Source: DATFJT01 sp965230755 (GTDB lineage: Bacteria > Bacteroidota > Bacteroidia > Chitinophagales > Saprospiraceae). From it: a DNA stretch of 64,000 nt. The notes beneath the pieces were generated by a model. That model saw nothing but the letters and a program-made list of their open reading frames with translations, did not search any database and was not told where the DNA came from. The position numbers and the translations under genes were made by a program. Location of the stretch: NCBI GenBank assembly GCA_965230755.1, contig CBDDLT010000011.1, positions 1-64,000 of the forward strand. The letters are read 5' to 3'. Of this stretch, positions 42,090-50,991 are shown one piece after another (position 1 is the stretch's first letter; the number at the start of each line of letters is the position of its first letter).

Positions 42090-44899
42090 GAAAAATAATC
42101 CTAATCACCTTTCTTGCATTAGGGTGGGTAATCACAAGTGCTCAAAGTGTAAATATACCTGACTTTAATTTTAAACAGGCTTTAATTGACGAGGGAGTCG
42201 ATTCTAATGGGGATGGGGAGATTCAAAGTAGTGAAGCGGAAATTATAAGGTATCTAGATGTCAGCAACAGAAATATTGTTGATTTAAGTGGAATTGAAGC
42301 TTTTATAGGCCTGGATACTTTATTATCGAGTAACAATATGATAGAAAAACTGGAATTAAATTCTAACAGCGAATTAAAACTTTTAGACCTTTCTAATAAT
42401 CCACTTGAAGAACTTGATATTAGTAGCCTTAGATTAATTGAGAAAATTTTTCTAGAATCAGTTCTTATTAATAATTTAATTTTATCAGAGCACCCATCTC
42501 TCAGTACTTTGCATTTCACAACTAATGAAAGTCTCATTTCTGATACGCTAATTTTGAGAGATTTACCTTTATTAGAGACTATCTTTACTAGTCAGGATAT
42601 TTTTAAGCTTGAATTGAGTAATCTGCCGGCATTGACAAGTTTTGAAAATACTTTTACTTTCGAGTTATTAGACATCCACAATTGTCAGAATTTAAGAAGA
42701 CTTAATGTTAGGGGTAGGAACAATTCTAGCTTTCCCTTAAGCATAAGAATTTATGATCTTCCTCAATTGAAAAATTTGACAATTTTTAGCGATTATACCG
42801 CGGGTATTGATTTTAGTGGATTTCATTCGTTGGATTCTTTAAGAATTAATGGGGGAAATTTATCTGATGATATTCTAATCAACGGGTTAGATTCGTTGGA
42901 ATTTGTAAGCATCAGCGTAAATGAAATTGGTGCTATTCATCTTGAAGATTTATCGAGCCTTTCCAAGTTTTTATTTTCGTTTAGGTATACTATCCAGACC
43001 TTTAGTTTAATTAATCTACCTCGATTGAATGTTATCAGTAACTTCTCAGAAGTGAATAGAGTTCGTGAAATGAATTTGATCGACCTACCTAACTTCCGAT
43101 TTAATAGCCCAGATGCTATTCCAGAGGGTTTGCGAAAAGTTAGATTTTCCGGTTTGCCTTTGGTTGATCATATAATTTTTGAAGATTTCGCTGGCAATAA
43201 TAGTGGACAAGGTGTTTTCTGGTTTGTTTTAAAGGATATGCCAGCATTAGATCATTTAGAAATGGATCGTTTTAATGGTAATATTCTGGATCTAAGAGAT
43301 TTGACAAATTTAAATGAATTAAACCTAATATTAGATAGGCCTACATCTTTTGATGATGGTCAACAAGTCTATCTTCGGAATGGAAATGTGATTGAGAATT
43401 TAGATCTTAGTTTCTACAATGCGAGATTTAGAGAACTAGATTGGGATTGTACAATTTGTGCCGATTATCTGGAGTTCACTCAAATTAATGGGTATTATAA
43501 ATGGGACGGTATTGAGTTTACAGGAAATTGTTCTCCCGGATTGGATTCCGAATACTACAAAATGGGAGGAAGCACTATTTTGGATATTAATGATTCAGGA
43601 TGTGACGAAAATGACCCTATTTTAACCAATGTTCGTTTTATACAAGTAGATCAATATCATGAAAGTATCTTTTTTAGTGACTTCGAGGGTGATTACGAGA
43701 CCTTTATGGCGGATGGAAATACCTCATTAAAGGTAAATAGTGAAATTGATTATTACACACTTGATTCCAACATTGTAAGTGTTAATTTGCCTGTTGATGT
43801 GAATATGTTAAATCGTGATTTCTGTTTCAAAACGACCGGAGATTATAATGATTTGATGATAAAAATTGTGCCAACTAGATCGAGACCTGGATTAGAATCA
43901 ATTTTTAAAGTTATCTACAAGAATGTTGGAACAACAGTTCTTTCAGGGACATTAGAATTCAGATATACTGATCTTTATGTAGATTATTTGTCCAGTCAAC
44001 CAATAGGTATGGATGAAATGGGTAAAGTGGAATGGGAGTTTGAGAACATCTTGCCTCAAGAGGAAAGAAAAATTACAGTGAGATTGAGATTTAACTCTCC
44101 TATGGATGATCCACCTCTTAATGCTGGAGATGCCCTGGGTTTTGGTGCTATTATCTTCCCCATCGATGAAGACGCCAAACCTTCTGATAATATACACAAC
44201 ATCAAACTTATTCTGGTTGATTCCCATGACCCCAATGACAAGACCTGTTTACAGGGAAAAGAGATTACTCCTGAAATGGTGGGGGAGTACGTGGACTATT
44301 TAATCCGGTTTGAGAATACAGGAACAGCTGAAGCAATAAATGTTGTGGTTCGAGACCGAATTGATACCAATGTTTTTGAGATTAATACTCTTACGATTAT
44401 TGATGCAAGTCACAAAATGCAAACCAGAATTATAGAGGGTAATCTGGTCGAATTCATCTTTGAAGAGATTTATTTGCCCTTCGATGATGCCAATAATGAT
44501 GGTTATGTTTCCTTCTCGATCAAGACCAAAGATGATTTGGTATTGGGGGATAAATTAGAAAATACCGCTGAGATATATTTTGACTTCAACTGGCCAATCA
44601 TTACTAATACAGCAACTACTGAAGTTAGGGAACCGGTGTTTGTGAGAGAGATTGACGAAAATCTAGAGATAAACATAAGTCCTAATCCCACTTCAGAGAA
44701 GATAACCATTGAGTCTTCTTCACTTTTTAAAACCGTTATAGTATTGGATGATTTAGGAAGAATTCAAGGGCAATACGACTATACAAGTCCGGTTTATTCA
44801 GCAGATATTAGTCTTGATGATCCTAAATCAGGAACAATATATATTCGAATAAAGACTATTGATAATCAAGAAATAACTAGAAAGATAATTAAGCAATGA
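42086..44899 (+). CDS. LRR surface protein with EF-hand-like start and T9SS sorting domain (paralogue 3)
   Basis: A 937-residue protein of the same family. Signal peptide MRKIILITFLALGWVITSAQ is nearly identical to that of paralogue 4. The EF-hand-like loop is DSNGDGEIQSSEAE. The leucine-rich repeat part is longer and more divergent than the C-terminal half. The C-terminal part repeats SHDPNDKTCLQGKEITPEM, ENTGTAEAINVVVRDRIDTN and FDFNWPIITNTATTEVREPV, nearly the same as paralogues 2 and 4; the sorting domain has SPNPTSEKITIESSS and ends RKIIKQ. Starts and stops overlap as ATGA at both ends, pointing to translational coupling along the array. Confidence 0.86.
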   Translation: MRKIILITFLALGWVITSAQSVNIPDFNFKQALIDEGVDSNGDGEIQSSEAEIIRYLDVSNRNIVDLSGIEAFIGLDTLLSSNNMIEKLELNSNSELKLLDLSNNPLEELDISSLRLIEKIFLESVLINNLILSEHPSLSTLHFTTNESLISDTLILRDLPLLETIFTSQDIFKLELSNLPALTSFENTFTFELLDIHNCQNLRRLNVRGRNNSSFPLSIRIYDLPQLKNLTIFSDYTAGIDFSGFHSLDSLRINGGNLSDDILINGLDSLEFVSISVNEIGAIHLEDLSSLSKFLFSFRYTIQTFSLINLPRLNVISNFSEVNRVREMNLIDLPNFRFNSPDAIPEGLRKVRFSGLPLVDHIIFEDFAGNNSGQGVFWFVLKDMPALDHLEMDRFNGNILDLRDLTNLNELNLILDRPTSFDDGQQVYLRNGNVIENLDLSFYNARFRELDWDCTICADYLEFTQINGYYKWDGIEFTGNCSPGLDSEYYKMGGSTILDINDSGCDENDPILTNVRFIQVDQYHESIFFSDFEGDYETFMADGNTSLKVNSEIDYYTLDSNIVSVNLPVDVNMLNRDFCFKTTGDYNDLMIKIVPTRSRPGLESIFKVIYKNVGTTVLSGTLEFRYTDLYVDYLSSQPIGMDEMGKVEWEFENILPQEERKITVRLRFNSPMDDPPLNAGDALGFGAIIFPIDEDAKPSDNIHNIKLILVDSHDPNDKTCLQGKEITPEMVGEYVDYLIRFENTGTAEAINVVVRDRIDTNVFEINTLTIIDASHKMQTRIIEGNLVEFIFEEIYLPFDDANNDGYVSFSIKTKDDLVLGDKLENTAEIYFDFNWPIITNTATTEVREPVFVREIDENLEINISPNPTSEKITIESSSLFKTVIVLDDLGRIQGQYDYTSPVYSADISLDDPKSGTIYIRIKTIDNQEITRKIIKQ

Positions 44900-47706
44900 A
44901 AAAAATAATCCTAATCACCTTATTTGCCCTGGGTTGGGCGATATTAAGTGCACAAGTTGTTAATATTCCGGATACTAACTTCAAGCAAGCTTTAATTGAA
45001 GATGGGGTTGATGTTAATGGTGATGGAGAGATCCAGGTTAACGAAGTGGATACCTTGAAGTCTTTAACAATATCAGGATATAATATTAATGATTTAACAG
45101 GAATAGAAGCTTTTCCGAGTTTGAGTTACCTGAATTGCTCCGACAATAATATTGGTAGTATAAACTTGAATGATTTGAGTAGTTTGAACAGATTATTCGC
45201 TTCAAATAATTCTTTGTTAAGTATAGAGATTGGAGCAAGCAGTGGGTTGAAAGTTCTTGATGTAGACGAAAATCCTCTTAAAGAGTTATTGATAGATGAG
45301 GACTCAGGGATTCAATCTATTCGAGCCGATAATATCGAAACAACCTACCTTATGTTATCTAATCTTCAATCTCTAGATTATTTAACCTATTCAAGCATAT
45401 ATGACTATAGAGAAAACAGAGATACATTAATCCTTGAAAACTTACCCAATCTTCTTTCGTTTTCGATCAATGCTGATATGTATAAGTTGGAGATAAATAA
45501 TCTCCATGCACTCGAGCATTTTTATTCTACTTCTATTGAATTAGTGGATATTCATCATTGTTCGAAAGTTAGTGAAGTATTGATAGCCAGTCATAATTAT
45601 AGTGACGATGCAAGGATTAGTATTTCAGATCTTCCGCAACTACGACGTTTAAGTATTGAAGGAAGCCTGGACATTGATGTAGAAGCAGATTTTAATAGCT
45701 TTAGACTATTGGATTCTTTGTCCATTAGTGGTGGAGATTTTAATCTGGAGAAGCTTCATTTGTCAAATATGGACTTTCTTAGGACCTTACATATTGAGGG
45801 AGTCATTGTTGACACTTTTCATCTGGAAGACTTGTATTTGCTTAAACGCTTAAATTATCTTGATCATAATCAGATAGAGGTGATGAAAATGATCAATCTT
45901 CCTAGCCTGAGATTCATGCGACCTAGGGAAGACTTGTTTGCTTTTATGCCTCGTGATCTTAAAAGTGTTCATTTCGAGAGATTGCCGCTTGTAGATTCTT
46001 TAGAATTCGGATTTGACCATTTAAATGGAGAATTGGAAAGTTTTATATTGAGAGATCTACCTAGTTTGAAGCATTTGAGCTTGGATCGTTATCACGGAGA
46101 GGAATTGGATTTAAGAGCACTTCCCGGACTTGAACGATTATCTTTGGACTTGGACTCGCCAGATAATAATGCCAACCAAGATCTTTACTTTAAAAACGGT
46201 AGAAATACTATAATAACTATTGACTTTCACGATAGAAACTATCTTCGAATATGTGCAGACTCTATCGAGTTGGAACAAATTCAAAGTCAATTGGACATGT
46301 ACGAATTGGATAGCGTCGAAATGACCACCGCTTGTTCGATACTTCCCGGTAGTGGATTTTATCTACTTAATGGAAAAGTCATAGTTGATTTGGATGATAA
46401 TGGATGCGATGAGAATGACTTGGGGCTTCCAGGTGTGCACATAACACAGATCTTTGAAAACGAAAAAAATAGAATTCTAAGTAATTCAATAGGAGGATAT
46501 GCACTTTATTTGGAGGAAGGAACAAGTAACTTAAAACTTAAGCATAATGAGGACTATTATTCCTGGAATACGGATAGCTTAAGTATTGAATTGCCCAGAG
46601 ATAGCAATTCTTTAGATTTCGATTTTTGTCTTACTCCAACCGGCGATATCAAGGATTTGAGCATTAAAATTATACCAACTGAGGAGTTAAGGCCTGGATT
46701 TGAAGCTGAGTTTCTCTTAAAATATAAGAATGAAGGGACAACCATTCAATCAGGAGAAATTGAGTTTAGGTATACAGATCTGTATTGTGATTATATTTCA
46801 AGTAATCCGACAGGAATAGATGAGTCAGGTAAGGTGAATTGGAATTTTGAAAACCTGTTACCTCAAGAAGAACGAAAGATCATCATTGTGTTGAGGTTTA
46901 ATTCCCCAATGGATGATCCTCCTTTGAATGGAGGTGATGCTTTGGGCTTCGGAGCAAATATATTTCCTATTGAAGGAGATGCGAAACCTTCCAATAATAT
47001 TCATGCCATTAAGCCTATATTGGTCAATTCTTATGACCCCAACGACAAGACCTGCTTACAGGGAAAAGAAATCACTCCTGAAATGGTGGGCGAGTATGTA
47101 GACTATTTGATCCGCTTTGAAAACACAGGTACAGCAGAGGCAGTAAATATTGTTGTTAGAGATAGAATAGATACCAATGTATTTGAGATCAATACCTTTA
47201 CTATCATTGATGCAAGTCATAAAATGGAAACTAGGATATCTGAGGGCAATTTGGTCGAATTCATCTTCGAAGAGATCTATTTGCCCTTCGATGATGCAAA
47301 TAATGACGGTTACATTTCCTTTTCTATTAAAACTAAAGATGACTTGGTATTAGGTGACAAATTGGAGAATACGGCAGAGATTTATTTTGACTTCAATTGG
47401 CCGATTATTACGAATACTGCAACGACTGAGGTGAGGGAACCGGTGTTTATAGAAGAGAACTCTAATGAACTGAATTTAAAGATATATCCCAATCCGGCAT
47501 TTGATGTAATAAGTTTAGAATGTAATGAAACAATTGATAACATTTCAATCTTTGATGCTGGTGGTAAAATAATAAAATTCGCAGATTATTTGGCGCCAAC
47601 AAAACACACTAAATTAAGCGTTGAAGGCTTGATGCCGGGAAACTATTTATTAAGAATAGTTTCTAAGGAAAATAAAAGTGTTTCAAGGAAGATTCTGATT
47701 GAGTAA
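44896..47706 (+). CDS. LRR surface protein with EF-hand-like start and T9SS sorting domain (paralogue 4)
   Basis: A 936-residue protein, last of the array. Signal peptide MKKIILITLFALGWAILSAQ; EF-hand-like loop DVNGDGEIQVNEVD, with the last position less standard; leucine-rich repeats (about 60-440) partly related to those of paralogue 3; the SdrD-B-like DLDDNGCDENDLGLPGV; the DUF11-like module; the conserved SYDPNDKTCLQGKEITPEM to FDFNWPIITNTATTEV segment; and a sorting domain YPNPAFDVISLEC with end RKILIE, which differs from those of paralogues 2 and 3. It is followed by the repeat island. Confidence 0.86.
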   Translation: MKKIILITLFALGWAILSAQVVNIPDTNFKQALIEDGVDVNGDGEIQVNEVDTLKSLTISGYNINDLTGIEAFPSLSYLNCSDNNIGSINLNDLSSLNRLFASNNSLLSIEIGASSGLKVLDVDENPLKELLIDEDSGIQSIRADNIETTYLMLSNLQSLDYLTYSSIYDYRENRDTLILENLPNLLSFSINADMYKLEINNLHALEHFYSTSIELVDIHHCSKVSEVLIASHNYSDDARISISDLPQLRRLSIEGSLDIDVEADFNSFRLLDSLSISGGDFNLEKLHLSNMDFLRTLHIEGVIVDTFHLEDLYLLKRLNYLDHNQIEVMKMINLPSLRFMRPREDLFAFMPRDLKSVHFERLPLVDSLEFGFDHLNGELESFILRDLPSLKHLSLDRYHGEELDLRALPGLERLSLDLDSPDNNANQDLYFKNGRNTIITIDFHDRNYLRICADSIELEQIQSQLDMYELDSVEMTTACSILPGSGFYLLNGKVIVDLDDNGCDENDLGLPGVHITQIFENEKNRILSNSIGGYALYLEEGTSNLKLKHNEDYYSWNTDSLSIELPRDSNSLDFDFCLTPTGDIKDLSIKIIPTEELRPGFEAEFLLKYKNEGTTIQSGEIEFRYTDLYCDYISSNPTGIDESGKVNWNFENLLPQEERKIIIVLRFNSPMDDPPLNGGDALGFGANIFPIEGDAKPSNNIHAIKPILVNSYDPNDKTCLQGKEITPEMVGEYVDYLIRFENTGTAEAVNIVVRDRIDTNVFEINTFTIIDASHKMETRISEGNLVEFIFEEIYLPFDDANNDGYISFSIKTKDDLVLGDKLENTAEIYFDFNWPIITNTATTEVREPVFIEENSNELNLKIYPNPAFDVISLECNETIDNISIFDAGGKIIKFADYLAPTKHTKLSVEGLMPGNYLLRIVSKENKSVSRKILIE

Positions 47707-47751
47707 AATGTAGTCTTGAGCCAATATAATTACATTACTTCATCATAGTCC

Positions 47752-47855
47752 TTGTTATCTGTAGTTTCTACCAGAGGCGGACAAGTCCAAATTACGGATG
47801 GATATTTAAAATAGTATTGTGAATATATATAGATTCGTAGATCGGAATCTACGAA
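47752..47855. repeat. Composite palindromic repeat, copy 1 (B1 + A1)
   Basis: Two palindromic units in tandem. Unit B (47752-47810) reads ...ctgtagtttctaccagagg... ending in ggatattta and pairs gtagttt/aaattac-like arms. Unit A (47834-47855) is a perfect hairpin ttcgtagat-cgga-atctacgaa. The same B-spacer-A order recurs at 50992-51099, and partial copies flank the transposase gene at 48852-49436. Confidence 0.8.
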
Positions 47856-48099
47856 CAACGGGTGTGGAATAGTTTCTGGGGTACTTGGCGGTATTTTAGG
47901 TACGACTTTTAGGGGTGTTTCTAATTCATTCTCGAAGTCAATCCCGGGCATAAGCTGGAAAGGAGGGTTTGGTCAAACTATCAGTATAGAAAATCCAGTG
48001 TCTACAGGAGTAGGACTTGGTTTGCAATCATTTGGAAAGCTTAACTCCCAATTAGGAACAAAGTTGTATGAAGACCGAAAGAACGAAAAGAAAAAATAA
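47833..48099 (+). pseudogene. Headless coding tail, fragment of a large secreted protein
   Basis: An open frame of 88 codons without a usable start codon, ending with TAA at 48097-48099. It emerges directly from unit A of repeat copy 1. The translation is Gly/Ser-rich and weakly hydrophobic: GIVSGVLGGILGTTFRGVSN, then SIPGISWKGGFGQ and GVGLGLQSFGKLNSQLGTKL. This looks like the C-terminal end of a large secreted or polymorphic-toxin-type protein (for example the part after an Rhs core), but no core is present and the family is not recognised. Its end overlaps the next gene by 32 bases, as toxin-immunity pairs often do. Confidence 0.45.
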
Positions 48100-48523
48100 T
48101 ACTGTTATTTTTGTGGTAGCATTACTTATGTTTTGGCTTGTTGGTTTTATTGGAAACAATAGAAATAATAAATTATTAGATGGGAAATACGAAATGACTT
48201 TTGGATATATAAATGATCTAGGATTTAACGGTGGAGGATCAGTTGTTACACCTTCATATAACTATAAAGTAGATAAAAAATCATTTAGAGGTAGTTATTC
48301 TTTTAATCAATATTGCCAGCAGTTTAGCGACTATCATTTGAAAAAAATAAAAGGGAAAAAGCTTCCTGTCATCTATTATCCCTATGACCCGAAAATTAGT
48401 AAAATAGTTTTGAAAAGGAAAGATTTTATTAAATATAGAATCGAATACACTTCTGAGTATCAAGATTTGTTAGAAGAATTTTTTGATTGTAAAGCACCTC
48501 TGTTAAAAACTGAAAAGATCTAA
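48068..48523 (+). CDS. Small membrane protein, DUF3592-like, possible immunity protein
   Basis: A 151-residue protein with one N-terminal membrane helix (NTVIFVVALLMFWLVGFIG, residues 11-29) and an outer beta-rich domain (YEMTFGYINDLGFNGGG, then SYNYKVDKKSFRGSYSFNQY, LPVIYYPYDPKISKIVL). The pattern of a strand pair followed by 'PVIYYPxxPxxS' is like DUF3592 proteins. It overlaps the tail fragment 47833-48099 in another frame. The arrangement suggests an immunity or accessory gene that remained after its large partner was lost; this is inference. No downstream partner is in the same operon. Confidence 0.6.
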   Translation: MKTERTKRKNNTVIFVVALLMFWLVGFIGNNRNNKLLDGKYEMTFGYINDLGFNGGGSVVTPSYNYKVDKKSFRGSYSFNQYCQQFSDYHLKKIKGKKLPVIYYPYDPKISKIVLKRKDFIKYRIEYTSEYQDLLEEFFDCKAPLLKTEKI

Positions 48524-48545
48524 AATAGATTGCTGTTCATAGTCC

Positions 48546-48739
48546 CCACCGTTGTCTGTAGTTTCCTAACGACAGCTGGTTATAAAATACGGTTGATTAC
48601 AGTTCACCGTTGTCTGTAGTTTCCACCAAAGGTGGACGGGTCCGAACTACAGGCGGATATCAAGTATCGTTGATTGGAGTTCCTGTCGTTGTTAGTAGTT
48701 TCCACCGAAGACGGACAAGTCCGAACTACAGACGGATAT
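48546..48739. repeat. Three tandem copies of palindromic unit B upstream of the transposase
   Basis: Unit B is present as a partial copy (48546-48580, gttgtctgtagtttcc) and two full copies (48605-48660 and 48685-48739). A full copy reads tgtagtttccacc...ggtgga...tccgaactaca and then ggcggatat/gacggatat, so it folds into a long hairpin from its outer arms tgtagtt/aactaca and inner arms tccacc/ggtgga. They lie about 110-300 bases before the transposase gene. The gap 48524-48851 holds nothing else. Confidence 0.8.
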
Positions 48740-48851
48740 CAATTATAACTAATTAATCTGACTATTATTCATTTAATTGTTGGGAAGCATATATTGTATT
48801 TTCATTCGAAAAGCAGTAAATTTAGTTTGACTACCACAAACACCCAAATTC

Positions 48852-49436
48852 ATGCGCAAAGGATACATTATTACCAATCAATTCGCTCCACATTTCCTGA
48901 CTTTTACCATAGTAGGATGGGTAGATTTATTTAGTCGAAGGGAATGCAGAGATATAGTAATTGAGTCGATGAAGTATTGTCAAGAGAACAAAGGCCTTAG
49001 TGTACATGCTTATGTGATAATGAGTTCGCACATTCATGTAATATGGTCAGCGGAAGAAAATAGTATTGATTTGTCTTCAATTGTTAGAGATTTTAAGCGA
49101 TACACAGCTAATCAGATTATAAAATGGGTAGAAGATAAAAAAGAAAGTCGAAGAGATTGGTTAAAAGTGGTGTTTCGATATTATGCCCAATTCAATAATA
49201 GGAATCGTAAATATCAAATATGGCAGCAGAATAACATGGCTAAAGAATTGATACACCCAAGATTTACGCGAAGAATATTGGATTATATACATATGAATCC
49301 GGTAGTTGATCATCTGGTGGAAAAAGAAGAAGATTATTTATATTCAAGTGCAAGAAATTATTTAGGATTGGGAAACTTAAAACTGGATGTTGAATTAATA
49401 GAATTTGGTGCAGAGGAGGGGTTTGTATTGGGATGA
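48852..49436 (+). CDS. REP-associated tyrosine transposase (RAYT, Y1/HUH family)
   Basis: A 194-residue single-strand nuclease of the IS200-like Y1 family. The HUH motif is His60-Ile-His62 (VIMSSHIHVIWSAEE). The second hallmark is the helix LDYIHMNPVVDHLV with Tyr145, a position conserved in RAYT proteins; WQQNNMAKEL and DYLYSSARNYLG are also typical. RAYTs act on palindromic REP sequences, usually as a single chromosomal copy that does not move as an insertion sequence. Here unit B palindromes lie before the gene and a unit A palindrome starts 9 bases after its stop, the expected arrangement for its own recognition sites. Which Tyr is catalytic was not determined. Confidence 0.9.
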   Translation: MRKGYIITNQFAPHFLTFTIVGWVDLFSRRECRDIVIESMKYCQENKGLSVHAYVIMSSHIHVIWSAEENSIDLSSIVRDFKRYTANQIIKWVEDKKESRRDWLKVVFRYYAQFNNRNRKYQIWQQNNMAKELIHPRFTRRILDYIHMNPVVDHLVEKEEDYLYSSARNYLGLGNLKLDVELIEFGAEEGFVLG

Positions 49437-49444
49437 AATAATGG

Positions 49445-49527
49445 TTCGTAGATCGGAATCTACGAACAACGGAGACGGATATTTAAATTTGTATTGTGTG
49501 TATGTATATTGGTTCGTATATCGGGAA
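49445..49527. repeat. Palindromic repeats after the transposase gene (A2, B end, A4 partial)
   Basis: Unit A2 (49445-49466) is a perfect copy of the hairpin ttcgtagat-cgga-atctacgaa. It is followed by the right end of unit B and a spacer, then a degenerate unit A (49513-49527). Bases 49477-49518 are identical over 42 bases to 51042-51083, forming a direct repeat around the two genes between. Confidence 0.82.
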
Positions 49528-49922
49528 TAGCTTTTTACGCAAGTACAGGAGAAGGAAAAGAACAAAGAATTGATCTGGACGCTGAGATTATGGATCTAAA
49601 TGACTTCTTTGAAAACACCTTTTTCCCATCGCAATCCTCTTTTAATCAGTTGATGAAAAGGTCGCTTGAAGGAATAGATATGACTGGGTCTTTATTAGAA
49701 ACCTTTGTGAGGTTAAGCAATGATGCAAAAAAAGGAAGATCTTTAGATAAACTCTTGAATGACAAAATAGAGGAGCAAGGATATGGAGTTGAAAGTAGAG
49801 ATACGTTTGAAGATAATGGGATAAAATACGAAAACATTAATCTATATAAACGGGTGCCGCTTTATAAACCCGGAGGAGGAGAATATAGAGATACAATCAA
49901 AAAGGAAATCAATGAAAATTAA
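49494..49922 (+). pseudogene. Headless coding tail starting inside a repeat
   Basis: An open frame of 142 codons whose first residues (from a TTG, CVCILVRIS) are translated repeat sequence, so the true beginning is missing. From about residue 12 it reads IAFYASTGEGKEQRIDLDAE, then DFFENTFFPSQSSFNQL and SRDTFEDNGIKYENINLYKR, a soluble acidic domain. A shorter product from ATG 49590 is possible. I do not recognise the family; the position and small soluble nature fit the C-terminal tail of a secreted toxin-like protein. It overlaps the lipoprotein gene downstream by 11 bases. Confidence 0.5.
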
Positions 49923-50640
49923 TTCGATATTAATAGTCTTATTTTCTTTTATATTTCTGAAATGTCAACATCATCGAGATCAAGAGAAAGATTTATATAC
50001 ACCCTGCGAATATAGGTTTAACTCATTATTCACATCAGAAAATAAATACTTTGATGCTCCAATGTTTAGACCAGATTCGTCCTTTATAGAAAACAAAAAA
50101 AAGGGTCATCATTATACACTTCCAATGTGCAATGACACAATTATTGTTAATTTTTATCAAAATGGTAATATTAAATCGTACTTGAGTAATGGAATGAGGC
50201 ATGGATTATGGATTAAAGAAAATGAGTTTAGAAGCTATTTTGCTGATGTTTTAACTTATCAGGAGAAAAATGACAGTATTCTTGAATACAAAGTACTTGT
50301 CAACCATGATACAATTACTGAGCATGATTTTCTAACAGTCAATATTTCGCCAGCATTTCTTATAACTTCACCTAAACACTATAGGAAATATTTACTTTGT
50401 CGCGTTATAAAGACATATAAACAGCAATTTGATGTTGGAAATATAGTTGATTTTAAAGAGGTTTTTAAAGATACTTTTAGATTAGAACCTTTTGAGTCAA
50501 CTAGTATAAGAATCGACAATTTAGAACCATGTCAATTTTATTCCATTGAATATCGAGTTGGAGGCAACAATCAGAATCCCATATTTTATGATGATCGTAA
50601 TATCGGTGTATCGACCTTTAGAACTTTAGGGTGTGATTGA
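49912..50640 (+). CDS. Lipoprotein of unknown function, possible immunity protein
   Basis: A 242-residue probable lipoprotein; the signal peptide MKINSILIVLFSFIFLKC ends with Cys18. The mature part has a segment FYQNGNIKSYLSNGMRHGLW resembling a MORN-like repeat ('G-x-x-x-G-x-W') and several Cys residues (TPCEYRF, LPMCNDT, LEPCQFY, LGCD). It overlaps the preceding coding tail by 11 bases and shares its strand. The layout resembles an immunity gene behind a toxin module; no direct proof. Confidence 0.65.
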   Translation: MKINSILIVLFSFIFLKCQHHRDQEKDLYTPCEYRFNSLFTSENKYFDAPMFRPDSSFIENKKKGHHYTLPMCNDTIIVNFYQNGNIKSYLSNGMRHGLWIKENEFRSYFADVLTYQEKNDSILEYKVLVNHDTITEHDFLTVNISPAFLITSPKHYRKYLLCRVIKTYKQQFDVGNIVDFKEVFKDTFRLEPFESTSIRIDNLEPCQFYSIEYRVGGNNQNPIFYDDRNIGVSTFRTLGCD

Positions 50641-50990
50641 AATAATATCAAAGACTATTTTGCTTAGGAAAAGACATGATCTATAGCTTCTCTACCAAAA
50701 ACTTTTCCACATCATTTTCCTCTATCCCCCAGTTCCCAATAACCGAGTGTTGAGGGGGCTATTTCTGGCCTGAGCGCGGGCCGCCGCCACCAAAAAAACA
50801 ACTTCGTGTGTCCTCCTTGCAGCAGGGCCACTGTCCCAGTGGCCAGTACGACCGTATTTGGGCCTGCCTTATATCCTGCTATCAGGTGCTTTTATAACAC
50901 AGGAATGAACTAATCTTAAATTTCTATTTGGCTGTAAGTTGCAGGATATGCGCGACGCATACGGTCGTACCAGCGCTAAAAAGTCACTTC
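50641..50990. other. GC-rich non-coding block with inverted repeats
   Basis: No convincing gene. Bases about 50755-50870 are distinctly GC-richer than the surroundings. Inverted repeats seen: ggccactg / cagtggcc (50826-50844), gtacgaccgtat / atacggtcgtac (50846-50857 with 50959-50970) and atatcctgc / gcaggatat (50871-50879 with 50941-50949); the last two are nested, so the block can fold on itself. On the minus strand about 25 codons (ending LVEKL and a stop near 50675) could be the tail of a lost gene. Confidence 0.45.
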
Positions 50991-50991
50991 T

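Noticed and set aside
48546..48739. CRISPR-like tandem repeats
   Set aside because: The repeats are palindromic, diverged, of unequal spacing and not separated by unique spacers of constant length; no cas genes are near. They fit RAYT-associated palindromes.
48852..49436. Active IS200-type insertion sequence
   Set aside because: No subterminal IS200/IS605 ends or second ORF (tnpB) are seen; the YIHMNP form and flanking palindromes fit a RAYT, which is normally non-mobile.
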